Below are positions 17,774 through 26,839 of a stretch of DNA of 64,000 nt, in pieces. Below the pieces are notes generated by a model. It had not been told where the DNA came from, ran no database searches, and worked only from the letters and a program-made list of their open reading frames with translations. Positions within the stretch are counted from its first letter, which is position 1. Every line of letters begins with the position of its first letter. Position numbers and translations under genes: made by a program. Location of the stretch: NCBI RefSeq assembly GCF_009789575.1, contig NZ_CP046908.1:4865001-4929000 (forward strand). The letters run 5' to 3'. This DNA is from Stappia indica. GTDB taxonomy: Bacteria > Pseudomonadota > Alphaproteobacteria > Rhizobiales > Stappiaceae.

Positions 17774-18534
17774 CCAACGATCGCTGGATCAAGGCCGCCC
17801 CCTGGCTGTGGACCATCGGCCTGTTCGTCGTCTGGGAGGCGGCGTGCAAGGGGCTGGATATCGCCGTCTTCATCCTGCCGGCGCCGACCGACATCTGGGC
17901 GGCCATCGTCAAGTACTGGTCGCCGATCTGGAAGAACTCGCTGCAGACGCTGTTCACCACGACCGTCGGCTTCCTGCTGGCGGTGGCCGGCGGACTGGCG
18001 CTGGGGCTCGCCATCGGCTGGAGCCGGGCGATCTATGCCGGCCTCTATCCCTTGATGATCGGCTTCAACTCGATTCCGAAGGTCGCCGTCGTGCCGATCC
18101 TGGTGATCTGGTTCGGCATCGGCACGGTGCCGGCGGTGCTGACCGCCTTCCTGATCGCCTTCTTCCCCATCGTCGTCAACGTGGCGACGGGGCTCGCCAC
18201 CATCGAGCCGGAAATGGAGGACGTGCTGCGGGCACTGGGCGCGAAGAAGATGGACATCATGCTGAAGGTCGGCATCCCGCGCTCCATGCCCTATTTCTTC
18301 GGCTCGCTGAAGATCGCCATCACGCTGGCCTTCGTCGGCTCGGTGATCTCCGAGACGGTGGCCGCGAATGCCGGCATCGGCCACATGATGCTGGCGGCAC
18401 AGTCGCAGTTCAACGTGCCGCTGGTCTGGGCCGGCCTCGTGGCGCTCGCCGTGCTCGGCATCGTCATGTATGCGGCGATGGCCTGGCTGGAGATGCGCAT
18501 GACCGGCTGGGCGCACCGTTCGGGCCGGAACTGA
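17770..18534 (+). CDS. ABC transporter permease (NitT/TauT family)
   Basis: This 254-residue inner-membrane protein has about six hydrophobic segments and the BPD-type EAA loop (EPEMEDVLRALGAKKMDIM, res ~152-170) that contacts the ATPase. Its ATG overlaps the ATPase stop by 4 bases, showing translational coupling. It resembles SsuC/TauC/ThiX permeases. It is the last gene of the transporter operon; a methyltransferase follows after 119 bases. Confidence 0.92.
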   Translation: MTNDRWIKAAPWLWTIGLFVVWEAACKGLDIAVFILPAPTDIWAAIVKYWSPIWKNSLQTLFTTTVGFLLAVAGGLALGLAIGWSRAIYAGLYPLMIGFNSIPKVAVVPILVIWFGIGTVPAVLTAFLIAFFPIVVNVATGLATIEPEMEDVLRALGAKKMDIMLKVGIPRSMPYFFGSLKIAITLAFVGSVISETVAANAGIGHMMLAAQSQFNVPLVWAGLVALAVLGIVMYAAMAWLEMRMTGWAHRSGRN

Positions 18535-18653
18535 ACTGACCGCCTCGCGTGCAACACTCCGGCGGAACCTGCCGCCGGAGTGGCGGCAGGGTGTAGGCAA
18601 GCGGCGTGCGAGCCTGTAACACGGTCGGCGCATCCAGCCGGCCGGAGACCTGC

Positions 18654-19496
18654 ATGTCGTTCCTCTATGTCCTGAAGCGCCGCATCCAGCGGAACCTGCC
18701 CAAGCCGCTCCAGCGCAAGCTCCAGGAGGCGATCTATTTCGCGCTCTACCGGCTGTCGCCGGCCCGCCACCAGAACTTCTTCAACAGCGGTTTCTCGCCG
18801 GCTGAGGCGCCCTGGACGGAGCTGGCGCCCTTCGACCGCGAGCCGCTGCAGGCAACGCTCTACGACAAGGTGCTGTGGGAGTTGACCCGGGACGCGGGCC
18901 GCAGCGGCGCCGAATGGGCCGACATCCTCGACATCGGCTGTGGCCTCGGCGGCGGCGTGCAGGTCGCCCATCACCGCTTTCCGCAGGCGCGGATCACCGG
19001 CGTCGACGTCAATTCCAGCGCCGTCAGCGTCTGCCGCAAGCGGATGCAGCCGTTCCCCGGCATCCGCATCCTGCAGGGCAATGCCCGCGACCTGCCGCTG
19101 GCCAACGGCTCCTTCGACATGATCTTCAGCGTCGGCGCGGCGAGCTATGTCGGCATGGATGCCTTCATGAAGGAGGCCGCGCGTGTGCTGCGTCCGGGCG
19201 GCGTGCTGAGCTTCTCGGTCGGCTACACGGACAAGGAGTTCGCCGACCAGCGCAAGATCGTCGACGAGCTCTGCGAGAAGAACGGGCTCGACGTGCACAA
19301 GGTGGTCGACATCACCGAGAACGTCTTTGCCGCCATCGCCGAGGACGTGCCGCGCCGCCGCGAGCTGATCAACCGGGTGCCCTGGCCGTTCCGCGACTAC
19401 GCGCTGGACTGGGCCGACATGCCCGGCACCATGCGCTATCAGGAATATGTCGACGGCCGCCGCCTCGACTATGCGGTCTGCTGCGTCAAGCGCTGA
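18654..19496 (+). CDS. SAM-dependent methyltransferase (class I)
   Basis: This protein of 280 residues has the SAM-binding motif DIGCGLGGGVQVA (res ~95-107), the acidic loop GVDVNSSA, and the post-motif EAARVLRPGGVLSFSVGY, typical of Methyltransf_11/25. The basic N-terminus (LKRRIQRNLPKPLQRKLQE) could lie on a membrane surface. ATG at 18654 is preceded by GGAG. It ends 19 bases before the convergent gene at 19516. The capsule setting suggests it modifies a sugar or a lipid carrier, but nothing in the sequence fixes the substrate. Confidence 0.85.
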   Translation: MSFLYVLKRRIQRNLPKPLQRKLQEAIYFALYRLSPARHQNFFNSGFSPAEAPWTELAPFDREPLQATLYDKVLWELTRDAGRSGAEWADILDIGCGLGGGVQVAHHRFPQARITGVDVNSSAVSVCRKRMQPFPGIRILQGNARDLPLANGSFDMIFSVGAASYVGMDAFMKEAARVLRPGGVLSFSVGYTDKEFADQRKIVDELCEKNGLDVHKVVDITENVFAAIAEDVPRRRELINRVPWPFRDYALDWADMPGTMRYQEYVDGRRLDYAVCCVKR

Positions 19497-19515
19497 GGGG
19501 CGAGGGAATGGCGCC

Positions 19516-20613
19516 TCAGCGCCGCTGGGCGGCCTGCGGCACGCCGGCCGAGGCGGGCGGTGCGGTGCGGGGGCTGGCGAACTCGGTGTCGATGACGTCG
19601 CGCAGCTCGCGGTAGAGCAGGGCGTCGAATTCCAGATATTCCTGCACCTTGTCGATGCCCTGAAGCCGCTCGGCCAGCTCCATCGTGCCCGGCAGGGCGT
19701 AAGATTCGTAGCCGCCGAAGATGTCGCGTCCGGTGACTTCCTCGACGCAGGCGTTGAACGCGTCGATCCGCTCCTCGACGCCGACCGCATCGAACTCGGC
19801 CAGCCGGTCCAGCGCCATGCTGATATGCCGCTCCTCCGGCGCGTCGCCCTGGTCGCAGACCAGCGTGCGCACGAAGGGGTCGGCAATCGTCTGGGCCTGC
19901 TGCGGGCGCAGCCGGGTGAAGGCGTCTTGCAGCGACTCCTCGCTCTCCAGGTCGATGGTCTCGCACAGGCCGAACAGGTTCTCGAGCCCCGAGACGAGGT
20001 TCTCCAGCAGCTTGCGGTTGGAGGACCGCGAGATCTGCTTGATCATGACCAGCCGCTCGGCGAGCTCGACGATGGGATCGCGCAGCAGCGCGATGCGCGT
20101 GTATTCGCGGCTCAGCAGGAACTCGGCGATGCGGTTGTGGTTGTTGCGGCCCATCACGAACTGCGAATGGGCATTGTGGTTGATCAGGATGCTGGAGATC
20201 GTCGCGAAGGTGATCCGCTCGCTGTTGGTATAGGTCAGGCTGAACAGGTCGCCCGCCATGTTGCGCATGCGGATCTGCGGCACGACGCAAAGGTTGAAGA
20301 ACATCACCCGCTTCTCGATGCGGAAGGGCGAGGCCGTGTGCCGGTGCACCATCAGCCCGGTTTCCTGCTCGACGAGCTGGACGTTGTCGGCCTTCTGGAT
20401 GCCCTTGACGATCTTGTCGTCGATGTGGAAGCCGACGAAGCCGGTCGCGTGAAGCCCCAGGTCCTTGATGTCCTGGCGGTTCACGTTCGGGCCGAGAACG
20501 GCGATTTCCTCGTCGTTGACGATGACCTTCACATGCGGCGTCCCGCCCGGATTGTTGGGCACGATCCAGCCGGAAAGGACGCCGTTGGCCTGTCGGTCGA
20601 TGTGAAACTGCAC
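19516..20613 (-). CDS. Capsule-locus protein with N-terminal FHID/GW module and sulfotransferase-like region
   Basis: This is a protein of 365 residues. The first ~85 residues (MQFHIDRQANGVLSGWIVP ... RQDIKDLG ... GFVGFHI) match the repeated module in the giant glycosyltransferase at 37116, which has VQFHID ... ITGWAWMP ... REDLKQAG ... HAF. Further on, TRIALLRDPIVELAERLVM resembles the 3'-phosphate-binding motif of PAPS-dependent sulfotransferases, and lines up with VAVIRDPITRLLSAF in the sulfotransferase at 44210. I see no clear 5'-phosphosulfate loop, so the sulfotransferase assignment is tentative. The C-terminal part is largely helical. It is the last gene of the minus-strand capsule-export operon, 27 bases after the KpsE-like gene, which points to a role in finishing or modifying the polymer. 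Confidence 0.6.
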   Translation of the reverse strand: MQFHIDRQANGVLSGWIVPNNPGGTPHVKVIVNDEEIAVLGPNVNRQDIKDLGLHATGFVGFHIDDKIVKGIQKADNVQLVEQETGLMVHRHTASPFRIEKRVMFFNLCVVPQIRMRNMAGDLFSLTYTNSERITFATISSILINHNAHSQFVMGRNNHNRIAEFLLSREYTRIALLRDPIVELAERLVMIKQISRSSNRKLLENLVSGLENLFGLCETIDLESEESLQDAFTRLRPQQAQTIADPFVRTLVCDQGDAPEERHISMALDRLAEFDAVGVEERIDAFNACVEEVTGRDIFGGYESYALPGTMELAERLQGIDKVQEYLEFDALLYRELRDVIDTEFASPRTAPPASAGVPQAAQRR

Positions 20614-20640
20614 TGTGCCGGGTCTCCCGGGGCTGTCCCG

Positions 20641-22032
20641 TCAGATCGCGTGGTCCTTCACCGATGCAACGATCAGCGAGGCGATCGCCCACAGGACGAA
20701 GGAAATGAAGAAGATCATGAAGATGCCGGCGGCAACGCGCGGATAGAGCGCGGTGTCGGGCACGGCGGGGCGGACGATCTCGACGAGGTAGAGCTGCTGG
20801 CGCTCGGTTTCCTGCCGCGCCTTCTCGTAGGAGGAGACGGCGATGGAATAGCGGTTGGCGGCGAATTCCTCTTCGAGCCGCAGGTTCTCGAAGCTGGCGA
20901 CCACGTCCGAGACGGTGCCGCCGCTGCGCCCCTGCGAGGCGAGCAGGCCTTCCTGCTCGGCGATCTGGGCCTTGACCTGGGCCAGTTCGCGCTCGATCAC
21001 CTGGCGCGGCGCGAAGTCCCGGTCGATCATCGAGGCGGTGGTCTCCAGCCGCGCCTCCAGCTCGATCCGCTTGATCATCAGCTGCGACAGGACCTGGCCG
21101 ATGGATTCGGCGGTCATGGTCGGGTCGATGATCTCGCTGGCATTGCGGTAGACCCGCAAGGTCTCGCGCGCCTCGGCAAGGTCGGACCGGGCGAGCTCCA
21201 CGTCGGCGAGGGCAACGCGCAGCGCTTCCTCGCGGGCGCGGCGGGAGATCTCGTTGACGAGCGTCTCGCTCTTTTCCACCACCTGCCGGGCCAGCCAGTC
21301 CGCCTCCTCGGCTGAAAAGGCCGTCGCCTCCACGGTGATGATGCCCGACTGGGTGTCGAGCGAGGCCGACACCCGGTCCTGCCAGTACTCGACGATGTCC
21401 TCCCACGTCGCCTCGGGATCGATGGTCGCGAAGTAGTCGCCGCGATCCCGGTTGAACAGGCGGAAGACGGTCTCCTTGCCGCCGACATCCTCGATGATCG
21501 CGCGGCTCTTGACGTAGTTGAGCACGGCGAAGCTGTCGGGGCTGGTGCCGGAGACGCCGGCGACCTTGGCGACCATGGCCAGCGCCCCGGTGCCCACTTC
21601 CTGCTGGGTGTCGCCGCTGCGCACCATGAAGCGGGTCTCGGAGGCGAAGATGTCGGAGGCGAGGACGAGGAAATAGAGCGCGGCGAGCACGGTCGGGATC
21701 AGCACGAAGATGCCGAAGCTGCGCCACAGCCCGCCGCCGCGCCGGCCGGTCGCATCGGTCTCGCGCAGCTCCTTCAGGTCCTCGCGCACCGTCCGCACGA
21801 GACCCGAGACCTTGCCGCCGGCGCGTGCCAGCGGCCCGCGGCGGCGCGGGGCGAGGCTGTCGGGATCCGTGCCGCCGCCGGTCACCTTGACGGCGCGGGC
21901 GGCAACGCCCTCCGGCCGGGCCGCCTTGCGCTCGGCCGCGGTCGCCTCGGACTTCGCCGCTTGCGTCCTCCCCTCTTGCGTCTTGGGGGGGCGTTCCCTG
22001 GTGCCGGGAAGGCGCGAAAGCAGTCTTTGCAT
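20641..22032 (-). CDS. KpsE/RkpR-like capsule export inner-membrane protein (second of two)
   Basis: This 463-residue protein has a long charged cytoplasmic N-terminus (~100 residues, Arg/Ala/Pro-rich), a first membrane segment (IFVLIPTVLAALYFLVLA), a large periplasmic region with extended coiled coil (about res 260-410, rich in Glu/Arg/Leu heptads), and a second membrane segment near the C-terminus (GIFMIFFISFVLWAIAS). This is the layout of KpsE/BexC-type polysaccharide co-polymerase proteins that bridge KpsMT to the outer-membrane channel. Start: ATG at 22032; an in-frame GTG lies 6 bases upstream. It shares organisation and motifs (SETRFMVRSGD; PAVPDTALYPR before the last segment) with the upstream gene, so the two are paralogues. 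Confidence 0.82.
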   Translation of the reverse strand: MQRLLSRLPGTRERPPKTQEGRTQAAKSEATAAERKAARPEGVAARAVKVTGGGTDPDSLAPRRRGPLARAGGKVSGLVRTVREDLKELRETDATGRRGGGLWRSFGIFVLIPTVLAALYFLVLASDIFASETRFMVRSGDTQQEVGTGALAMVAKVAGVSGTSPDSFAVLNYVKSRAIIEDVGGKETVFRLFNRDRGDYFATIDPEATWEDIVEYWQDRVSASLDTQSGIITVEATAFSAEEADWLARQVVEKSETLVNEISRRAREEALRVALADVELARSDLAEARETLRVYRNASEIIDPTMTAESIGQVLSQLMIKRIELEARLETTASMIDRDFAPRQVIERELAQVKAQIAEQEGLLASQGRSGGTVSDVVASFENLRLEEEFAANRYSIAVSSYEKARQETERQQLYLVEIVRPAVPDTALYPRVAAGIFMIFFISFVLWAIASLIVASVKDHAI

Positions 22033-22060
22033 CGTCACGTCCAGCGCCTCGCGTCCATCG

Positions 22061-23347
22061 TCATACCGCCAGATGATTGCGGATGAGAACCGCGAGGCCG
22101 ACCAGGGCGCCCCAAGCGGAAATGCACAGCACCAGAACCACCGTCCAGGACCAGATCCGGCGCGGATACTCGGCGTCTTCCGGCAGGGTCGGCTGCATCA
22201 CGATCGCCGTATAGACCTGCCGCCGGTCAGCGTCCAGCCGCGCCCGCTCGTATTCCAGGCTCGCCTGGGTGTACTGCTTGCGGGCGATCTCCTGGTCGAG
22301 CAGATAGCGGTCGAACAGCGCCTTGGTGGTGGACAGCGTCTCGCCGGTGCTGCCCGGCGAGGCAATCTCCCGGCGCAGGCGCGCGATCTCGCCCTCCAGC
22401 GTCTCGATCTGCCGGGAGAGGAACTGCATCTGCGGCGTGTCGGCGTCCATCGAGCCGAGCAGGGTCTGCTGCCGCACCTTCATCTCGGTGAGGCGCACCT
22501 CCAGCTCGGTCGCGACCGCCGAGATCGACTTGGCATAGGTCTCCGGATCGAGCAGGCCGGTGGTGTTGCGCAGGTCGGCGAGTTCCTCGCTCAAGGTCTT
22601 CAGCCGGTCCTGCGCCTGGTCGAGGTCCTGGCGGTTGAACTGCAAGAGGTCGGCGCGGGCGCGGGCCGACAGGTCGTTGACCAGTTCGTCGATGGCCTCG
22701 AGGATCAGCCGGTTGATCTGCTGCGCGTCCTGCGCCGAGAACGCCTGCACCGAGACGGTGACGATGCCCGACAGGGTCTCCACATGGACGCCGACGCGCT
22801 CGCGCCAGTAGTCCATGAAGTCCTCGATCGGATCGCCTTCGGGGAAGCGCGAGAAATAGTCGATGCCGGGCGCGTTGAACTTGCCGAACAGGTCGATGCG
22901 CTCCTGCAGCCGGTCGATCAGCGCCCGGCTGTGCACATAGCTCTCCACCACCTTGGCCTCCTGCATCAGGTTGCCGGTGGGAAGCCCGGTGAGCGACATG
23001 AAGGCGGCGGGCGCGGAGGCCTTGAAGTTGCGCAGCGAGAACTGCGTCTCGGACGCATAGCGGTCCGAGGCGATGAGACCGAAATAGATGCCGGAGACCA
23101 GCACCGGCACGAACACCACCAGCAGCCAGCTGGCGGCAACCGACATGAGGAACAGCCGCTCGCCGCGCCGGCGCCGGAAGCCGCCGCCGCCGATGACACG
23201 GCGGTTCGAGCGGATGCGCCGGCTGGCCTCCTTGAGGGCCGCCGAGATCGCTTCCGTTCGCTTGCCGCTCCTGGCGGGCGCTTCCTCGACAAGGTCGCCG
23301 CCGCCGAGCACCACGTCTATCAGCGCGTCCGACATCTTCTCCGCCAT
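22061..23347 (-). CDS. KpsE/RkpR-like capsule export inner-membrane protein (first of two)
   Basis: This 428-residue protein has two membrane segments (about res 68-90, VAASWLLVVFVPVLVSGIYF, and about 398-420, WSWTVVLVLCISAWGALVG) flanking a periplasmic coiled-coil domain. Just after the first segment is ASETQFSLRNF, the family's typical junction, and before the last is PTLPEDAEYPRRI. These match KpsE/BexC/RkpR, which couple the ABC exporter to the outer membrane during capsule secretion. It follows kpsT by 28 bases in the same operon. Two such proteins in tandem are unusual: they may form a mixed complex or serve different chain-length or export roles. Confidence 0.85.
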   Translation of the reverse strand: MAEKMSDALIDVVLGGGDLVEEAPARSGKRTEAISAALKEASRRIRSNRRVIGGGGFRRRRGERLFLMSVAASWLLVVFVPVLVSGIYFGLIASDRYASETQFSLRNFKASAPAAFMSLTGLPTGNLMQEAKVVESYVHSRALIDRLQERIDLFGKFNAPGIDYFSRFPEGDPIEDFMDYWRERVGVHVETLSGIVTVSVQAFSAQDAQQINRLILEAIDELVNDLSARARADLLQFNRQDLDQAQDRLKTLSEELADLRNTTGLLDPETYAKSISAVATELEVRLTEMKVRQQTLLGSMDADTPQMQFLSRQIETLEGEIARLRREIASPGSTGETLSTTKALFDRYLLDQEIARKQYTQASLEYERARLDADRRQVYTAIVMQPTLPEDAEYPRRIWSWTVVLVLCISAWGALVGLAVLIRNHLAV

Positions 23348-23375
23348 CCGCGCCAGGCCTTCCGGCCCGGCACCG

Positions 23376-24029
23376 CTACATGTTCAACTGCTTGTACATC
23401 TCGACCGCATCCGAGACCGAATCGAAGAAATACATCTTTCCATCGGCCAGCACGATGCCACGGTCGCAATACATCTGCACAAGCTCGATGCTGTGCGAGA
23501 TCATAATCATATCCGAATATTGCTTGCGCTTGTTGAACTCGTCCCGGCAACGCTGCTGGAAGCGGGAGTCGCCCACCGCCATGACCTCGTCGATCAGGTA
23601 GCAATCGAAGTCGATCGCCATCGACAGGCCGAAGGCGAGACGCTGCTGCATACCGGAGGAATATGTGCCGAAGGGGGCGTCGATGAAGGGGCCGAGCTCG
23701 GAAAAGTCCTCCACGAAGCGCACCGCCTTGCGGATGTCCTGCCGGTAGACCCTCGCGACGAACTGGATGTTCTCGCGCCCCGTCAGCGCCGGATGCAGGC
23801 CGCCGGCGAACCCGAGCGGCCAGGACACGCGCGATTCCCGCACGATGCGGCCGCTGTTGGGCATCTCCGTGCCGGCGATCAGCCGCATCAAGGTCGACTT
23901 GCCCGCGCCGTTGATGCCCATGATCCCGTAGCTGACGCCCTTGTCCAGCCGGAAGCTGATGTGGTCCAGCACGATCTTGAGCGTCTTCTGCGTGCGGTAG
24001 AACTTGAAGACGTCCTGGAACCTGATCAT
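23376..24029 (-). CDS. kpsT: Capsule polysaccharide ABC exporter, ATP-binding subunit
   Basis: This 217-residue ATPase has Walker A GINGAGKST (res ~39-47), a Y-loop/Q-loop region FAGGLHPALTGREN, signature YSSGMQQRL, Walker B CYLIDEVMAVGD and ISHS as switch. This small size and the LDEMIRF-type start are typical of KpsT/BexA/RkpS exporters of group 2 capsules. ATG at 24029 overlaps the kpsM stop (ATGA), so the two subunits are co-translated. The N-terminal extension of the open frame to 24692 belongs to a shadow of kpsM and is not part of the protein. Confidence 0.92.
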   Translation of the reverse strand: MIRFQDVFKFYRTQKTLKIVLDHISFRLDKGVSYGIMGINGAGKSTLMRLIAGTEMPNSGRIVRESRVSWPLGFAGGLHPALTGRENIQFVARVYRQDIRKAVRFVEDFSELGPFIDAPFGTYSSGMQQRLAFGLSMAIDFDCYLIDEVMAVGDSRFQQRCRDEFNKRKQYSDMIMISHSIELVQMYCDRGIVLADGKMYFFDSVSDAVEMYKQLNM

Positions 24030-24811
24030 TTCATCAAGAGCTTTCCGCGCACCGCCCGCTCCGCCGCAAAGCCCAGCAGCAGGGTGAAGAGCGACACCTG
24101 CACCACGTACATGGGATCGACCGTGCTGCCGCCGTAGCCGTCGTAATAGGCAGTGCGGAGCCACGAGATGCAGTGATAGAGCGGGTTGTAGACGATGTAT
24201 TCCAGCACCCAGTGCGGCATCATGCTGGGCAGGTAGAGTGCGCCGGAGGTGATCCACTGGGCGATCATGATGAGGATGAAGATCGCCACCCACATGGGAA
24301 ACAGCACCAGGATCACGCAGCTGAGCAGGCCGACCGAAATGCCGTAGAGCACCGTGAGCGCGATGGCGGCGATGGCGATGGCCGGCTGGTTGGGCAGGAA
24401 GTCGACGCCGGCGATGTAGAGGATGGTACAGAAGGCGAGCAGCACGCACATGGCGGTGATCATCTCCAGCAGCGCGCGCGCCAGGATGATGTCGATCACC
24501 TTCACCACCGGGAAGAGCAGCATCGGCTTGTTCTGCTGGATGGCGAGCATCATCATCCGGCCAGGATACAGGCACAGGATGTAGGGCATGATGCCGGTGC
24601 CGAAGAACACCACATTGTTGGTGCCGAGCGGCACGGCCCGGCCGATCGCGACCCAGATGCCGAGCATCGCCAGAAGGTGGGTGAGCGGCCACGCGACCGC
24701 GATGACGAAACCGATCGCCGTGCGCCCGAACCGGGTGCGCATGTCGCGCAGGATGAGCGCGCCCAGCACGGCCTTCTGATTGGCCAGGGCGGCGACGAAG
24801 GACGTCCTCAT
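24026..24811 (-). CDS. kpsM: Capsule polysaccharide ABC exporter, permease subunit
   Basis: This 261-residue ABC-2-type permease has about six hydrophobic segments. The N-terminus RTSFVAALANQKAVLGALI followed by RDMRTRFGR is typical of KpsM/BexB/RkpT, and the C-terminal region YNPLYHCISWLRTAYYDGYG matches the family's conserved end. It exports lipid-linked polysaccharide across the inner membrane with KpsT, whose start overlaps its stop. ATG at 24811 follows GGGAG; the open frame continues upstream but without family sequence. It is the first gene of the export operon. Confidence 0.93.
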   Translation of the reverse strand: MRTSFVAALANQKAVLGALILRDMRTRFGRTAIGFVIAVAWPLTHLLAMLGIWVAIGRAVPLGTNNVVFFGTGIMPYILCLYPGRMMMLAIQQNKPMLLFPVVKVIDIILARALLEMITAMCVLLAFCTILYIAGVDFLPNQPAIAIAAIALTVLYGISVGLLSCVILVLFPMWVAIFILIMIAQWITSGALYLPSMMPHWVLEYIVYNPLYHCISWLRTAYYDGYGGSTVDPMYVVQVSLFTLLLGFAAERAVRGKLLMK

Positions 24812-24917
24812 GTCACTCCCGAAGCTTCCGGTCCCGCCGGCGCGTGTTGCATTGCGGGATAATTGACCGGGGAACGCGACGATTCCATGGCATGTCCGGG
24901 CCGGCAGGGCAATGCGG

Positions 24918-26012
24918 CTATTCCCCCAGCCGGTCGGCGACGAGGCCGGCCAGCGCCAGCGCCGAGGTGAGGCCGGGCGACTCGATGCCGTAGAGCGCGA
25001 CGAGGCCGGCATGGCCGTGCTCGCGAGGTCCGTCGATGCGAAAGTCCGCCGCCGGCTCGCCGGGGCCGGAGATCTTCGGCCGGATGCCGCTGTAGTCGGG
25101 CTGCAGCGCGCCGTCGGCAAGGTCCGGCCAGTATTTGCGGATCTCGGCATAGAAGCCGTCGGCACGGCGCGGATCGACCGTGTAGTCGAGGCCGTCGATC
25201 CATTCCACGTCCGGGCCGAAACGGGCCTGGCCGCCCATGTCGAGCGTCAGGTGGACGCCGAGGCCGCCGGGCTCGGGCACCGGATAGACCAGCCGCGAGA
25301 AGGGCGCGCGGCCGGAAATCGAGAAGTAGCAGCCGCGGGCGAAATAGGCCTGCGGCGGCCGTGTGCCGGCAAGGAGGGCGGCGAGCGAAGGCGCGCCGTG
25401 GCCGGCGGCGATCACGAGATTGCTGCAGGTGAGGCCAAAGCCCTCCGCCCCGTCCGCCACCGTGAGCCGGTAGCCGCCGTCGATCCTGTCGAGGCCCGTC
25501 ACCTTGGAGCCGCAGACCACCTGGCCGCCATGCGCCTCCAGCCCGCCCTGCAGGGCCTGCATGAAGGCATGGCTGTCGATGATGCCGGTGGAGGGGGAGA
25601 GCAGCGCGCCCTCGCAGGCAAGATGCGGCTCCAGCGCAAGAGCCTCGGTGCGGGTGAGAAAGCGCAGGTCGTCGACGCCGTTCGCCTCGGCCCTGGCGCG
25701 GATCGCGGCGAGCGTCTCGACCTGGTCGGGCGCGGTCGCGACGATCAGCTTGCCGAGCCGGCGGTGGGGCACGCCGTGCTCCTCGCAGAAGCGGTAGAGC
25801 AGCTCGCGCCCGGCAAGGCAGGCGCGTGCCTTGAGGCTGCCGGCCGGATAGTAGATGCCGGCGTGGACGACCTCGCTGTTGCGGGCGCTGGTCTGCGAGC
25901 CGATGATCGGATGCTCTTCCAGCACCATCACCTCGTGACCGCGCAGGGCGAGATCGCGCGCGGCCGCAAGCCCGACCACGCCGGCGCCGATCACCACCGT
26001 CTCGACATCCAT
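24918..26012 (-). CDS. FAD-dependent oxidoreductase, LhgO/L-2-hydroxyglutarate dehydrogenase-like
   Basis: This 364-residue DAO-family flavoprotein begins with the dinucleotide-binding motif [18 protein letters not shown] (res ~6-23) and continues with [25 protein letters not shown], matching the LhgO group that oxidises L-2-hydroxyglutarate to 2-oxoglutarate and passes electrons to the quinone pool. ATG at 26012 has AAGGAG 6-7 bases upstream; the longer open frame (to 26081) would run through a tandem repeat and is rejected. It has no obvious link to capsule; it sits alone between the export operon and rmlC. A broader FAD-oxidoreductase name is the safe alternative. Confidence 0.85.
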   Translation of the reverse strand: MDVETVVIGAGVVGLAAARDLALRGHEVMVLEEHPIIGSQTSARNSEVVHAGIYYPAGSLKARACLAGRELLYRFCEEHGVPHRRLGKLIVATAPDQVETLAAIRARAEANGVDDLRFLTRTEALALEPHLACEGALLSPSTGIIDSHAFMQALQGGLEAHGGQVVCGSKVTGLDRIDGGYRLTVADGAEGFGLTCSNLVIAAGHGAPSLAALLAGTRPPQAYFARGCYFSISGRAPFSRLVYPVPEPGGLGVHLTLDMGGQARFGPDVEWIDGLDYTVDPRRADGFYAEIRKYWPDLADGALQPDYSGIRPKISGPGEPAADFRIDGPREHGHAGLVALYGIESPGLTSALALAGLVADRLGE

Positions 26013-26027
26013 CCCCCGCTCCTTCTC

Positions 26028-26118
26028 AAGCTGCCGGCGCAAGCTGCCGGCGCAAGCTGCCGGCCCAAGCTGCCGGCCCAAGCTGCCGGCCCGAGCTGCC
26101 GGCCCAAGCTGCCGGCAA
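26028..26118. repeat. Tandem repeat, seven copies of a 13-bp unit
   Basis: Seven consecutive units of the form aagctgccggcgc/ccc run just upstream of the FAD oxidoreductase ribosome-binding site. Units 1-2 end gcgc, units 3-5 end gccc, unit 6 starts with g, and unit 7 ends gcaa. It lies in the 5' leader of that gene and opposite the rmlC promoter region. Repeats this uniform often change copy number. Confidence 0.95.
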
Positions 26119-26202
26119 AGCGCCGCATTTCCGTGTGACGTCGCTTAGGCCATTGGCAGGGGCATCGCAACAGGCGGGAATCGTTCTGGTTGCGCTGCGG
26201 TC

Positions 26203-26231
26203 TTGTTCGCCTCGGTTGCGTCTTCTATACA
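26203..26231 (+). promoter_or_regulatory. Probable sigma-70-type promoter for rmlC
   Basis: A -35 ttgttc (26203-26208) and a -10 tataca (26226-26231) are separated by exactly 17 bases, with transcription expected near 26238, about 44 bases before the rmlC start. This is the best-matching promoter I see in the window. Confidence 0.6.
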
Positions 26232-26281
26232 ACGCCGGGTCCGTTCCGGTGCCCGAACTCTCAAGCACAGGCTTTCTTTTC

Positions 26282-26839
26282 ATGTCGGTCGATGTTGTCA
26301 GTCTCGAAATTCCCGAAGTGAAGATTATCCGGCCAAGGAAGTTCGGCGATCATCGCGGCTTCTTTTCGGAGGTCTACAACAAGAAGGCCTTCGCGGACGC
26401 CGGGATCGAGCTGGATTTCATCCAGGACAACCATTCCTACTCGGCGGAAGCGGGAACCCTGCGCGGCCTGCACTACCAGGGCGGGGAGTTCGCCCAGGAC
26501 AAGCTGGTGCGCTGCGTGCGCGGCCGGATCCTCGACGTGGCGGTCGACATCCGCAAGGCCTCTCCGACCTTCGGCAAGTGGGTGTCGGCGGAGATATCGG
26601 CCGCCGAATGGAACCAGATCCTGGTGCCGGTCGGCTTCGCCCATGCGATCCTGACCCTCGAGCCGGACACGGAGATCATCTACAAGGTCACGGGCCACTA
26701 CGCGCCCACCCACGATTTCGGCATCCGCTGGAACGATCCGGACCTCGCCATCGACTGGGGCGTGGACGAGGACAAGGTGACCCTCTCCGACAAGGACAAG
26801 GCGCAGCCCTTCTTCAAGGATGTAATCCACTGGTTCTGA
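26282..26839 (+). CDS. rmlC: dTDP-4-dehydrorhamnose 3,5-epimerase
   Basis: This 185-residue cupin-fold enzyme carries out the third step of dTDP-L-rhamnose synthesis. Visible motifs are FGDHRGFFSEVYN, the catalytic His in TLRGLHYQ (res ~63), VRCVRGRILDVAVDIR, and PVGFAHAI. ATG at 26282 gives the normal family length; the longer frame from 26135 adds an untypical leader. A good promoter lies 44 bases upstream. The rmlD and rmlA genes follow at 28103 and 28975; no rmlB (dTDP-glucose 4,6-dehydratase) is in the window. Confidence 0.95.
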   Translation: MSVDVVSLEIPEVKIIRPRKFGDHRGFFSEVYNKKAFADAGIELDFIQDNHSYSAEAGTLRGLHYQGGEFAQDKLVRCVRGRILDVAVDIRKASPTFGKWVSAEISAAEWNQILVPVGFAHAILTLEPDTEIIYKVTGHYAPTHDFGIRWNDPDLAIDWGVDEDKVTLSDKDKAQPFFKDVIHWF

